A stretch of 64,000 nt of DNA from Flavobacterium sp. (GCA_023251135.1 JAHEZJ010000010.1:1-64000); one strand, 5' to 3'; shown: positions 37,526-47,199, numbered from the stretch's first letter. A program made the numbers and translations. The notes: generated from the sequence alone by a model not told the origin.

Positions 37526-39043
37526 CTATTGTTTATCCCACCAGATTCTGGTTGTCATTAAATCTAACCCCTGGCGTGCTATGGCTTCTTTATAATTAGC
37601 CGAATTTGTGATCAATTCGGACTGATCGTAGATTAATCTTCTTGGTACAGTTCCTTTTGTTTCTCCTGTTGGATCATTCACAGGAACTAAAACCGGATAT
37701 CCTGTTCTTCTGTATTCTGAGAATGCTTCAAAACCATTGAAAAGTAATACAATCCATTTTTGAGTGATAATCTGCTCGATTTTCTGAGCTTCGGTTCCTG
37801 CCGCTTTAAACGGATTCGCCGCGATATAGGTATTGTATTCTGCAGTTGTAACCGCCGGTACTTTGTCTCCAAAAATTACCAGAATTTGCATTGCAGCTTT
37901 TACACCGTCTTCATAAAACTTTTGTGCATTTCCTCCAACATTCCAGCCTTTTACCGCAGCTTCTGCTAATATAAATTGTACCTCAGCATAAGACATGATT
38001 AAAGTTGGGGCATCTAAACGTAAAACCGTAGAAGTGTTCGGATCTGAAAACAGTTTTTTGTCTCCTCCCGGAAATTCTTTAGCATCGTTTGCAAGACCTT
38101 GCTGAACTGCCGGATTGTTATTTCCTGAAGCCTCTAGTTTAGCGTAGATTCTTAAACGCGGATCGTTACTGTTTTTCAACGCATCGATATAGGTTTTACT
38201 GAATTTGATGTTTGCATCTCCTTTGTTCAAATCATTTTGAACCCATGAAGAGGTAATTGGATTGGTTTTAACCCCAGCCGGACCTGAATCGTGTTTTAAA
38301 ACAAGACTGTCGTCATTAGAAGTAAAAACACCTTTTGATACTGCTTTTTCTACGTATTGTTTTGCTTTGGCAGGATTTACTTTAGACAAACGCATCGCTA
38401 CTCTCAACATTAAAGAGTTCGCCAGTTTTTTCCATTTGGCAACATTACTTTGGTAGTACAAATCGGCATTACCAACGAATGGTTTATTAGCATCTAAAGC
38501 ATCACCTGCTTCGTCTAATTCTTTTAAAAGATCATTGTAGATCGCTTCCTGTGTGTCATATTTTGGGGCAAAAACGTTTCCATTGTATCCTTTACCTGCA
38601 TCAAAATAAGGAACTTCACCGTAAGTATCTGTCAATTTTTGAAACATAAACACCTTCATGATTCTACAAGCCTGAATCATGTTTGAGTTTTCCGGTGCGT
38701 CTTTTGCAACCGACATTAATTGAAAAATCTGATTCAATCCTTTACCGTAAGACTCCCCAAAAAGTGCTGCAGAATATTCCGGAGAATAGGTATATTTTGA
38801 ACCTGGTCCTCCTAATGAAGAAAATTGCTGAACGATTTGTGCTGCATACAGGTTATTTCCTCTGGTATTTGAAAAATCTTGTCCGTCAACGTAGATCTCA
38901 GCAAGTGTAAACATTGATTTTACAGCCGGATCAAGCAAAGCATTTGGATTCCTGTTTAACTCTTCGAATCCTTTATCGCATGAAGCCAATGTCATTGCCC
39001 CCACAACTGCGATACAAAATATTTTTATATATTTATTTTTCAT
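37526..39043 (-). CDS. SusD/RagB-family glycan-binding lipoprotein
   Basis: A 505-residue outer-membrane lipoprotein (lipobox LASC, C22). The mature start DKGFEELNRNPN and the segment LMRVAMRLSKVNPAKA (TPR-like helices), with TWILLFNGFEAFSEYRRTGYP-type C terminus (VLLFNGFEAFSEYRRTG), are typical of SusD-like proteins. It should act as the lid of the SusC transporter and bind the mannose-containing ligand at the cell surface. It follows susC by 15 bp in the same operon and is followed by a terminator. Confidence 0.94.
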   Translation of the reverse strand: MKNKYIKIFCIAVVGAMTLASCDKGFEELNRNPNALLDPAVKSMFTLAEIYVDGQDFSNTRGNNLYAAQIVQQFSSLGGPGSKYTYSPEYSAALFGESYGKGLNQIFQLMSVAKDAPENSNMIQACRIMKVFMFQKLTDTYGEVPYFDAGKGYNGNVFAPKYDTQEAIYNDLLKELDEAGDALDANKPFVGNADLYYQSNVAKWKKLANSLMLRVAMRLSKVNPAKAKQYVEKAVSKGVFTSNDDSLVLKHDSGPAGVKTNPITSSWVQNDLNKGDANIKFSKTYIDALKNSNDPRLRIYAKLEASGNNNPAVQQGLANDAKEFPGGDKKLFSDPNTSTVLRLDAPTLIMSYAEVQFILAEAAVKGWNVGGNAQKFYEDGVKAAMQILVIFGDKVPAVTTAEYNTYIAANPFKAAGTEAQKIEQIITQKWIVLLFNGFEAFSEYRRTGYPVLVPVNDPTGETKGTVPRRLIYDQSELITNSANYKEAIARQGLDLMTTRIWWDKQ

Positions 39044-39058
39044 CTTTCGGTTTGATTA

Positions 39059-42000
39059 TTAAAATTTCACATTAAGTGTCAATCCATAGTTTCTGGTCAA
39101 AGGCATCGAAGCTCTTTCCATACCTTGGGCATTACTATTAGAATAGTTTGATTCCGGGTCAATGTTTGGAACTTTGTCGTAAATCGTCCATAAATTATGT
39201 GCTGAAAACGCTAAGCTGATGGCTTGAAATGGTGTTTTTGACAAATATGTTTTTGGGAAATTATAGCTAAATGAAATGGCTCTTAGTTTCACAAAATCGG
39301 CATCGTATACAAAATTTGAAGTTACATCACTATAGCTTCTCCAGTAATCGTAAGCCGAAACGGTTGTGTTTACCGCATTTCCGTTAACATCTTTTCCGGT
39401 TACGGCAACTCCGCCTTCACGACCAGAAAGTGTTTGTTCTGTTAATCCGTAACGGGCTCCTAACTGGTTGGTCGCAGAATAAATCTCTCCTCCAAATTTA
39501 GCATCTACAAAAACTGAAAGTGTAAAGTTTTTATACTGGAAATCATTTGAAAGTCCCATAGATGTTGGTGCAACACCTTGTCCTGCAATAATCAGGTTCC
39601 CTCTCAGGAATTTTCCATTAGTATCCAATACGACGTTTCCGTTAGCATCTCTTAAATAGTCATAGGCTTTGATTACTCCAAAAGGCTGTCCTTTTTCTAA
39701 CACCACAGAAGCTCTTCCGTCTCTGTTTCCTTCCAATGATTTGGTTGTAATTTTATCTGAAAGGTTAAGAACCTCACTATTGTTATAAGCAAAATTATAG
39801 CCTACACTCCAAGAGAAATTTGGTGTTTTAACCGCTTTTACATTAACTGCAAATTCAACCCCTTTGTTCAGGATTTCTCCCACGTTAATTTTAGTTGTTC
39901 TGTAACCTGATGCCTGAGAAATATCAGCATCTGTAATATCATTCGTCGTTTTCTTGCTGTAGAAAGTCAAATCGGTACTTACTCTGTTGTTGAAGAATGT
40001 ATTTTCGAAACCAAACTCGATTGTAGTTACGTTATAAGGTTTTAAAAATTTGTTCGGAACTGTTTCTCCTTTAACACCCAAAATTGGTTGTCCCAAAGAA
40101 TCAGTTTGTCCGTCTGGCGAAGTATAATTTAAAGATAAAGCATAAGCTTCCTGCAATCCACCTCCTACGTTACCCCAACCTGCTCTGAATTTTCCGTATG
40201 ACATCCATTCCGGTAAATCGATTACTTCCGAATAAATAAAACTTGAACTCACAGATGGATAAAACGTGCTGTTGCTGGATGGATCTAAAGTAGAGAACCA
40301 GTCTTCACGACCTGTTAAACTTACATATAAGAAATCTTTGTATCCGATATCGGCAGAATAAAAAAGAGAGTTTACTTCAGTTTCACCAAATAATTTCTCC
40401 GTTTGAGCCGGTTGTGTATTTCCATAGAAATATTGGAATGGAACAATGAAGTTATTCCCTTTCATTTTAATTCCGCTAAATCTGTTGTGTTGACGGTTAG
40501 CTCCAATGAAAGCATCTAAAGAAAGGTTTTTAACGATATCGCCTTTGTACCCTAAATAACCCGAAGCATTATATTCTGAACGGTTTTCTAATCTGTTTTC
40601 ATAAGATCCGCCCGGGAGGTAGTTGATTCCGGTAGGCTCAATCTCCGTGTACTCATAGTTAATATCATCCACTCCAAGAACTGCTCTTGCGTAGATTTTA
40701 TCCGTAATGTTGTAATTTACTTTTGCAGAACCGATAAAACGTTTTCTAAGGTCATCGTTTAAAGGCGATTGTGATGCAAAGTAAGGATTTGTGTGGTAGT
40801 TGTTTGTTCCAAAATAATCAGCCTCGCCACCATTTTCATCAAAACCATTACTGATCCATCTGATATCAGTACCGGGTGTCAGGAAAGTAGTTGGAAAAGA
40901 AGGGTTTCTTGGAGAGTCATTCAAATAAGGGCGGTTGCGACTTTTCTCTGTGATGTACTGAGCGTTAGACTCGATGCTTATTTTTTTATTTACTGCTGAA
41001 TTTAAACTTAAAGCAATGTTATTTCTGCCAAAGTTTGTTCCCGGCATGATCGATTCATCTTTTGTATTTCCGAAAGACAATCTGAAATTAGTAGTTTCGC
41101 TTCCACCTGAAATAGCCAAGGTGTTACTGAAAGAAAATCCGGTTCTGTAGAAATTTTCAACGTTATCTTTTCCGTAAGCCTGGTAAGGTTTAGTAGTTCC
41201 GTCAATAGCCAAAGAAGGTGTTCCGTCGTATTTATCTCCCCACGCAAAATAATAAGCATCTCTAAGTTCCTGTAGGCTTTTAAATCTTGTAGCGACACCA
41301 TTTACCGGTGCTCCCGCTCCGTATTGATCTTGCCATTTCAATAAACTTGCCGGTGTATTAAAAGTAGAGTTGGTACTAAAATCTACTCCAATTCCGGTTC
41401 CTGTTTTTCCTTTTTTAGTCGTAATTAAGATTACACCGTTTGATCCTCTGTATCCGTAAAGAGCAGAAGCGGCACTACCTTTTAATACCGACATAGAAGC
41501 GATATCATCAGGATTGAAAGAAGACATACCGTCTCCTTTATCAGCTCCTCCCCACATTCCTGCGTTTCCTTGCTGGCTGTTATCAATTGGAATACCATCC
41601 ACAACATATAAAGGCTGGTTCAATCCTGAAGCCGAAGTTGCTCCACGAATTACCACACGGCTGGATCCTGACGGCCCCGTAACCGGCGCAGAAACGTTAA
41701 CCCCGGCAATTTTCCCCTGAAGGGCATTCCCTAAGTTAATTTCTTTATTTTTTGTCAGGTCATCGCCTTTCAGTTCTCCAACGGCATAACCTAAACTTTT
41801 CTTTTGTTTTTTAACTCCAAACGAGGTTACTACAACGTCTTTTAATTCCTGAGTATTTTCTACCAATACCACTGAAATTTTGTTTTGGTTTTGCTGCAAT
41901 ACGATTGATTGCGATGAAAAACCTATAGAGGATACCTTTAAAGTAACCGGTCCTTCGGGAACATTCATTTTAAATCGGCCTTCCGCATCAGTAATTGCAC

Positions 42001-42154
42001 TATACGGTTTTCCCTGAACCTCAATCGATGCAGCAACAATTCCCTTGTTCTCTGCATCAGCCACTATGCCTGTTATCAATCGGTTTTGCGCCACAACTCC
42101 TAAGCTGCTGAACAACACCATTCCTAACACTGCCAATATTCGTTTCATAAGCAT
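39059..42154 (-). CDS. SusC-family TonB-dependent outer-membrane transporter
   Basis: A 1031-residue transporter. The signal peptide (ending LGVVAQ) is followed by a CarboxypepD_reg-like domain (ITGIVADAENKGIVAAS), a plug with the SusC hallmark LYVVDGIPIDNS and SVLKGSAASALYGYRGSNG, and a barrel ending in a typical C-terminal strand (GLTLNVKF). A second in-frame ATG two codons later (42148) is an alternative start. It imports glycan fragments with SusD using TonB energy. The 300-bp leader region holds a perfect 15-bp hairpin and a LacI-type palindrome. Confidence 0.95.
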   Translation of the reverse strand: MLMKRILAVLGMVLFSSLGVVAQNRLITGIVADAENKGIVAASIEVQGKPYSAITDAEGRFKMNVPEGPVTLKVSSIGFSSQSIVLQQNQNKISVVLVENTQELKDVVVTSFGVKKQKKSLGYAVGELKGDDLTKNKEINLGNALQGKIAGVNVSAPVTGPSGSSRVVIRGATSASGLNQPLYVVDGIPIDNSQQGNAGMWGGADKGDGMSSFNPDDIASMSVLKGSAASALYGYRGSNGVILITTKKGKTGTGIGVDFSTNSTFNTPASLLKWQDQYGAGAPVNGVATRFKSLQELRDAYYFAWGDKYDGTPSLAIDGTTKPYQAYGKDNVENFYRTGFSFSNTLAISGGSETTNFRLSFGNTKDESIMPGTNFGRNNIALSLNSAVNKKISIESNAQYITEKSRNRPYLNDSPRNPSFPTTFLTPGTDIRWISNGFDENGGEADYFGTNNYHTNPYFASQSPLNDDLRKRFIGSAKVNYNITDKIYARAVLGVDDINYEYTEIEPTGINYLPGGSYENRLENRSEYNASGYLGYKGDIVKNLSLDAFIGANRQHNRFSGIKMKGNNFIVPFQYFYGNTQPAQTEKLFGETEVNSLFYSADIGYKDFLYVSLTGREDWFSTLDPSSNSTFYPSVSSSFIYSEVIDLPEWMSYGKFRAGWGNVGGGLQEAYALSLNYTSPDGQTDSLGQPILGVKGETVPNKFLKPYNVTTIEFGFENTFFNNRVSTDLTFYSKKTTNDITDADISQASGYRTTKINVGEILNKGVEFAVNVKAVKTPNFSWSVGYNFAYNNSEVLNLSDKITTKSLEGNRDGRASVVLEKGQPFGVIKAYDYLRDANGNVVLDTNGKFLRGNLIIAGQGVAPTSMGLSNDFQYKNFTLSVFVDAKFGGEIYSATNQLGARYGLTEQTLSGREGGVAVTGKDVNGNAVNTTVSAYDYWRSYSDVTSNFVYDADFVKLRAISFSYNFPKTYLSKTPFQAISLAFSAHNLWTIYDKVPNIDPESNYSNSNAQGMERASMPLTRNYGLTLNVKF

Positions 42155-42251
42155 TTTTTTTTGGTTATTTGTTTGTTTTGATTTTTGTGATTGTTTTTAA
42201 TTTGATTGTTTTTAAATAATTAATAAAAATTTTGCACTCGGTTTTAGATTT

Positions 42252-42287
42252 AAGGTATTTATAAGGCTTTCACCTTATAAATACCTT
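42252..42287 (-). promoter_or_regulatory. Perfect 15-bp hairpin in the susC leader
   Basis: AAGGTATTTATAAGG (42252-42266) and its exact complement (42273-42287) flank a 6-nt loop. No T-run follows on either strand, so it is not a normal terminator. It lies about 100 nt upstream of the susC start, probably in the transcript. Confidence 0.55.
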
Positions 42288-42382
42288 GGTGTAATAGTCA
42301 TGTTTATTAGCCTTTCTTTTAAGAAATCGATATCGTAAACCGGTCAAAAAAACAATTGATTCTCCATTTATCCGACCTAAAA

Positions 42383-42404
42383 TTTACTAAAACGATTTAG
42401 TAAA
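42383..42404. promoter_or_regulatory. LacI-type operator upstream of susC
   Basis: A 22-bp near-palindrome with central CG: left half TTTACTAAAAC, right half GATTTAGTAAA, one mismatched pair. It closely resembles the sites at 43533 and 47042. Confidence 0.65.
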
Positions 42405-42460
42405 AGGAGTAAAAAAAAACGATACGTTTCTTTTCCTCTTTATTTTTTCTTCCCAAAAAG

Positions 42461-43471
42461 TTAAACCGATTCTCTAACAATCAGTTTTCCTTTTTTAAGA
42501 CTTTTTTCTATTTCAAATTTTTCCATATCCGTCATCTGACTCATTAACAACTGGATGGATTTTACAGCGATATCTTCTATGGGCTGTGCAATAACAGTTA
42601 TCGTTGGCGTATGCAATTTAAAACTGTCGTGATCGTCAAAACTAATAACCGAAATGTCTTCAGGAATCTTAACTCCCATTCTTCTAAAAGCCTGAAGTCC
42701 CGCAAGCCCCATATAATTTGCCAAAAACAAAACAGCATCGATCTCCGGATTTTTCTCAAAGAACCCAATTATACCGGCTATTCTTGTTTCTTCATTGGTA
42801 TGATAATCCATATGAAGAACAAGCGACGGGTTGTACATTTCTGCTTCTTTCAAAGCATCCCTGTAGCCATCCTCACGCAGTTTCATCTGAATCATTTCGG
42901 AGGTATTGTTAACCACCGCTATGTTTTTACAGCCTTTAGCTATCAGATATTTTGCAGCCGAGTTGGAAGCTTCATAATTGTCCATCACCACATGACTCAC
43001 TCTTTGTCCCGGAAAATACCTGTCAATTAATACGACCGGTTTTTTTAACTTTAAAAGAAGGTCAATACTATTTTCCAAATTCTGCGTTGGAGTCACAATA
43101 AAGCCGTCTACATTTGCCTGTAATAAACTGTGTATTAATTCTTCAGAACGTCCGTCATCTCCTCCTGTACTGCAATAAAAAACTCTGTAATCAATACTCT
43201 TTGCTTCATCTTCAATAACTCTGGCAAGGTCTGCAAAGAACTGATTCGAAATATCTTCGACAATAAGTCCGATCGATCTGGTCTTCCCGGTTCTCAGACT
43301 GGTCGCAATCATACTTGGTCTGTAATTCAGCTTTTCAGCCACTTCCTGCACCTTTTTGATTACTGCCGGACTAATGCCCATTTTCTCCCCTTTACCGTTG
43401 ATGACAAAAGATACAGTAGATATGGATACCTGAGCCTCTGTAGCAATATCCTTAATAGTAATCTTTTTCAT
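42461..43471 (-). CDS. LacI-family transcriptional regulator of the locus
   Basis: A 336-residue regulator. The N-terminal helix-turn-helix (KDIATEAQVSISTVSFVING) and hinge helix (LNYRPSMIATSLR) are followed by a periplasmic-binding-protein-like ligand domain (SIGLIVEDISNQFFADLA, PVVLIDRYFPG, ISVISFDDHDSFKL). The ligand is probably a mannose-containing sugar or sugar phosphate. It is encoded between manA and susC. Three similar palindromes, upstream of itself, susC and the GH97 gene, are its likely operators. Confidence 0.93.
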   Translation of the reverse strand: MKKITIKDIATEAQVSISTVSFVINGKGEKMGISPAVIKKVQEVAEKLNYRPSMIATSLRTGKTRSIGLIVEDISNQFFADLARVIEDEAKSIDYRVFYCSTGGDDGRSEELIHSLLQANVDGFIVTPTQNLENSIDLLLKLKKPVVLIDRYFPGQRVSHVVMDNYEASNSAAKYLIAKGCKNIAVVNNTSEMIQMKLREDGYRDALKEAEMYNPSLVLHMDYHTNEETRIAGIIGFFEKNPEIDAVLFLANYMGLAGLQAFRRMGVKIPEDISVISFDDHDSFKLHTPTITVIAQPIEDIAVKSIQLLMSQMTDMEKFEIEKSLKKGKLIVRESV

Positions 43472-43532
43472 CTAATGAGTTAATTTTTTATTAAGCAGTT
43501 ATTAATTATATCACAAATATATACAAAAACAG

Positions 43533-43552
43533 TTACTAAAACGATTTTGTAA
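43533..43552. promoter_or_regulatory. LacI-type operator upstream of the lacI-type gene
   Basis: TTACTAAAACGATTTTGTAA, an imperfect palindrome with central CG, 62 bp upstream of the regulator start. The rest of the 43472-43770 gap shows no gene. Confidence 0.6.
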
Positions 43553-43770
43553 ATCTTTTTTTTATACAAATCATTATTTTAAAGTTAATTAAACATATAA
43601 TCATCAGTATTTACAGGTATTTTCTCTATTAATCATTTTTGCTGTTCGTGACAATCGCTATTATTTTTAATATGAATTCTCTTCAATTCTCTATTTTTCA
43701 AAGCGATAAAGTTTTTACGAACCCTAATTAAAGACCTGTAATGTGACAAAAATAGGCTCCGTCACCTTCT

Positions 43771-44739
43771 TTATGAGATGTATACTTCTAAAATGGAAGC
43801 GGTTCCTTTTATGGCGTAACTGTGCATCCCTGCCGGAATCAGGACGGTATCACCTTGTTTGTACTGATAGTTTACATTTTCATAGCGAATTTCAAAATGA
43901 CCTTCGGTACACATATAAACGGTAAAGCTTGTTCCTTTTTTACTGATTTCAACTGTCCCGTCAAGCGGAAGAAAGTTAGTGGTAAAATACGGACAATCCA
44001 CCATCACATTCGATTTGTTTGCGGCAGTTTCATATTTTTTTTGTGTATCGACTTTGTTATAATTGATCGCATCCAAAGCCAGATCAACATGTAATTCTCT
44101 TGTATTCCCCTGCGCATCTGTGCGGTCAAAATCATACAAACGGTACGTTATGTCTGATGTTTGCTGAATTTCTGCCACAACCAGTCCAGCACCTATCGCG
44201 TGAACAGTTCCGGTTTCCAGAAAGAACACATCACCCGCTTTGGCTTTTACATCATCCAGAATCGAAACCAGTGTTTTATTGTTAAGATTTTCCAGATATT
44301 CTTCTTTGCTCGAATCTTCTTTAAAACCAACAATAATTCTCGCATCGGCATCTGCCTGCATGATATACCACATTTCCGTTTTACCAAAAGAATTATGACG
44401 CTCTTTGGCCAATTGATCATTCGGATGTACTTGTATCGACAAATCTTCTCTTGCGTCCAGGTATTTAAACAGCAAAGGAAACTGGTTCCCGAATCGTTCG
44501 TAAACTGAGGTTCCTAAAATTTCATTTGGTGACTGATCAATTAAATCGGTCAACGATTGCCCTTTTAACGCTCCGTTGGCAACCATGCTCACGTCTCCCT
44601 CTATGGTAGACAATTCCCAGCTTTCTCCTGTAATTTTTGAGGTGATGGGTTTATTCAGAATGGTTTTTAGTTTTTCGCCTCCCCAGATTCTGTCTTTTAG
44701 TATGGGTTCAAATTGTAAAGGATAGATTTTCATGCTCAT
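43771..44739 (-). CDS. manA: Mannose-6-phosphate isomerase, class I
   Basis: A 322-residue cytoplasmic cupin enzyme that interconverts mannose-6-phosphate and fructose-6-phosphate. Visible motifs: the N-terminal FEPILKDRIWGGEKL, zinc ligands in IQVHPNDQLAKERH and GKTEMWYIM, and the C-terminal HSYAIKGTASILEVYI. The short (about 320 aa) form is the firmicute/Bacteroidota type. The start is MSMKIYPLQF; the second Met is also possible. It brings mannose released by the locus, after phosphorylation by a kinase such as the ROK protein, into glycolysis. Confidence 0.93.
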   Translation of the reverse strand: MSMKIYPLQFEPILKDRIWGGEKLKTILNKPITSKITGESWELSTIEGDVSMVANGALKGQSLTDLIDQSPNEILGTSVYERFGNQFPLLFKYLDAREDLSIQVHPNDQLAKERHNSFGKTEMWYIMQADADARIIVGFKEDSSKEEYLENLNNKTLVSILDDVKAKAGDVFFLETGTVHAIGAGLVVAEIQQTSDITYRLYDFDRTDAQGNTRELHVDLALDAINYNKVDTQKKYETAANKSNVMVDCPYFTTNFLPLDGTVEISKKGTSFTVYMCTEGHFEIRYENVNYQYKQGDTVLIPAGMHSYAIKGTASILEVYIS

Positions 44740-44850
44740 TTTTTATGTCATTGAGAGGAACGGGTTGGTCTCGCCCTCTGGTTATTTATTATTTTTTTTT
44801 GCCACGAATTGGAAGGCTTTTTAATTCTTTTATAAGCTATGACTAAAAGA

Positions 44851-44905
44851 TAAAAATCCGTTTAATCCGCGTTTTCGCTTTAGCGAATCTGTGGAATCCG
44901 TGTAC
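44851..44905 (-). repeat. Inverted copy of the 26013-type repeat core
   Basis: On the minus strand it reads ACACGGATTCC, then TTCGCTAAAGCGAAAACGCGGATT, split here as TTCGCTAAAGCGAA plus AACGCGGATT. It matches the core of the repeats at 26056 and 26314. Confidence 0.6.
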
Positions 44906-44918
44906 CACTTTTCACTTC

Positions 44919-47021
44919 TTACTTAATAGCAATAGCAACTCCACCACTGGAAGCCAGTTTTTGCTTTAGTTTGGTTTTACTGTTTACTGTCACTTTGCGA
45001 ATGTTATACGATTGCGGATTGGTTTTGTAATCTGCCGTTTTTCCGTCTTCGTAGATCGTTGCACTATACGATTTTCCTGCCGGCAAAAAGCTAAAATCAA
45101 TCAAAGCTGTACGCGGGTTTTCATCTGTGATTCCGCCTACAAACCATTCTTGCTTTCCTTTGGTCTTTCTAGCTATTGTTATGTAATCGCCCGGTTCTGC
45201 TTCGAGAATGTAACTTTCATCCCAGTCTAATGCGACCTCTTTGATAAACTGAAAAGCATCTTTGAAACGCATATAATTTTCAGGTAAGTCAGCTGCCATC
45301 TGCAACGGGCTGTACATGGTTACATAAAGCGCCAGCTGCTTCGCCAGGGTTGTGCTCAATTTGTTTTTCTTTGATCCGTATACCGATAAATCTCCCTGGA
45401 AAATTCCCGGTGTATAGTCCATCGGGCCTCCCATAAGACGTGTAAACGGTAAAATTGTAGTGTGATCCGGATGAATTCCTTCCATTGCCTCAAACTCAGT
45501 TCCGCGAGCCGATTCCTGCGCAAACCAGTTGGGATAGGTACGATGCAATCCTGTTGGACGGACCGCTTCATGAGAATCAACCATGATTTTATGTTTGGCT
45601 GCCTCTTTGGCCACATAGGTATAATGATTGACCATTTGCTGCCCGTCATGGTGTTCCCCTCTTGGAATAATTGGCCCTACATAACCTGTTTTTACTGCAT
45701 TGTACTGGTTGTCAGTCATAAAATTTAAGGCATCATGCAATTGTCGTTCGTATTCTGCAGTTGAAGAAGTCGTTTCATGATGCATGATGATCTTCACTCC
45801 TTTTTGGTTCGCATACGAACTTAAATCTTTCACATCAAAATCGGGATAGGCTTTGGTAAAACTATAAATGCGTTCTTTTTTAAAAGCGGTATTATCCTCC
45901 CATCCTTCATTCCATCCTTCTACCAGAACAGCATCAAAACCATTTGCCGCGGCAAAATCTATATATTCTTTTACGTGTTTGGTATTGGCACCATGCGTTT
46001 TATTGGGCTTTAATTTAGAAAAATCGGTAGCACCAATTACCACATCCTGATTGTCCGAATACGCCCAGGTAGATCCTCCACCGGTAAAATATTCCCACCA
46101 CACTCCAATATATTTTACTGGTTTGATCCATGACGTATCTTCAAATGCGCAGGGCTCATTCAGGTTTAAGATCATTTTTGAAGCCAGAATATTTCTGGCA
46201 TCATCACTCACCACAATAGTACGCCACGGGGTGAAACTCCCTGTCTGAATGTATCCTTTATTTCCAACAGCATCCGGCACCAGATGTGAACTCAACGAAT
46301 ACGTTTTATCATCAACGTTCAGGCACATTGCAGGATAATTTTTTAAAGCTGCTTCGTGAATATTAATATAAAGTCCGTCATTCGTCTTCATCATCAAAGG
46401 CGTCTGAGTTGCCAGATTTTTAATCGTAGTCTGAGCAGCCAGCGAAACGTGAGTAGCATTGTATACCAAAGACTGCATCTCTGATATTTTCGAAGTGGTA
46501 TAACTATATTCGTTGGTATCATAATCTCCCGGAATCCAAAAAAGCTTATGATCTCCCGTTAAATTAAACTCGGTAGTTTCTTCCTGAACAATAAAATGAC
46601 GCAAGTTATCCTGTACCGGAAATTCATATCGAAAGCCAAGGCCATCATTAAACAAGCGGAAATAAATAGCGATCTTTCGTTGACTCTTTTCCTGTATCAA
46701 ATCAGCTTTCAGTTCATTGTACTGGTTTCTAATTTCTTTTTGTTCTCCTAATACCGGTTTCCACGAATTGTCTTCCGACTGTTTTTTTGTATCGACAATC
46801 TGAAAGCCTTTATTCATCCTGATATCTGATTTTAAAACAAAACCAAGCCTACTTTCTCTGATTACCTCTCTTTTCTTATAACTCAGCGAATACACCGGAG
46901 TACCTTCCGTGTTTAAAGTAAAAGTTAGTGTCAAATTCCCATCAGGAGACTGTAGTTCCTGAGCCTTTGTCAGAGTATTCGAAACGATAATAAAAAAGCA
47001 GGTTAAAAGAATTTTTTTCAT
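44919..47021 (-). CDS. GH97 glycoside hydrolase, SusB-like alpha-glucosidase type
   Basis: A 700-residue exported enzyme (signal peptide ending NTLTKAQ). GH97 has an N-terminal beta-sandwich, a TIM barrel and a C-terminal beta domain. The motifs VLVEGWNEGWE, IIMHHETTSS, IIPRGEHHDGQQM and KIMVDSHEAVRPTG are clear. The glutamates in HHET and HEA, which act as bases in the inverting SusB-type enzymes, are present, so it is probably an inverting alpha-glucosidase rather than a retaining alpha-galactosidase; this is inference from motif comparison. A perfect LacI-type palindrome lies 20 bp upstream. The manA gene follows on the same strand. Confidence 0.92.
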   Translation of the reverse strand: MKKILLTCFFIIVSNTLTKAQELQSPDGNLTLTFTLNTEGTPVYSLSYKKREVIRESRLGFVLKSDIRMNKGFQIVDTKKQSEDNSWKPVLGEQKEIRNQYNELKADLIQEKSQRKIAIYFRLFNDGLGFRYEFPVQDNLRHFIVQEETTEFNLTGDHKLFWIPGDYDTNEYSYTTSKISEMQSLVYNATHVSLAAQTTIKNLATQTPLMMKTNDGLYINIHEAALKNYPAMCLNVDDKTYSLSSHLVPDAVGNKGYIQTGSFTPWRTIVVSDDARNILASKMILNLNEPCAFEDTSWIKPVKYIGVWWEYFTGGGSTWAYSDNQDVVIGATDFSKLKPNKTHGANTKHVKEYIDFAAANGFDAVLVEGWNEGWEDNTAFKKERIYSFTKAYPDFDVKDLSSYANQKGVKIIMHHETTSSTAEYERQLHDALNFMTDNQYNAVKTGYVGPIIPRGEHHDGQQMVNHYTYVAKEAAKHKIMVDSHEAVRPTGLHRTYPNWFAQESARGTEFEAMEGIHPDHTTILPFTRLMGGPMDYTPGIFQGDLSVYGSKKNKLSTTLAKQLALYVTMYSPLQMAADLPENYMRFKDAFQFIKEVALDWDESYILEAEPGDYITIARKTKGKQEWFVGGITDENPRTALIDFSFLPAGKSYSATIYEDGKTADYKTNPQSYNIRKVTVNSKTKLKQKLASSGGVAIAIK

Positions 47022-47041
47022 GGCTAAAAGTGTTTCAGATA

Positions 47042-47061
47042 TTGCTAAATCGATTTAGCAA
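47042..47061. promoter_or_regulatory. Perfect LacI-type operator upstream of the GH97 gene
   Basis: TTGCTAAATCGATTTAGCAA, a perfect 20-bp palindrome with central CG, 20 bp upstream of the start codon. It fits the pattern TTnCTAAAnCGATTTnGnAA shared with 42383 and 43533. Confidence 0.75.
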
Positions 47062-47144
47062 ACATAATAAAATTTATGAAACAGAAATGCCCGAAAGAAA
47101 AAAATATAAAAACTTTAGTTCAAAAGCCGCATTATAAAGCAAAA

Positions 47145-47180
47145 AAAAGACCGTCTCTAAAGACAGTCTTTGTAATTTTT
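47145..47180 (-). terminator. Terminator of the small gene at 47200
   Basis: Stem AAAGACCGTCT / AGACAGTCTTT (one mismatch) with CTAA loop and an A-run that is a T-run on the minus strand. Confidence 0.75.
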
Positions 47181-47199
47181 TATGATAAATAAACTTGGT

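Noticed and set aside
42461-43471. Plus-strand frames at 42611-43030 and 42718-42912
   Set aside because: Antisense shadows of the LacI-family gene.
26474-47021. Starch utilisation locus, because of the SusB-like GH97
   Set aside because: No GH13, SusR or SusE/F-like gene; all other enzymes act on mannose or N-glycan linkages.
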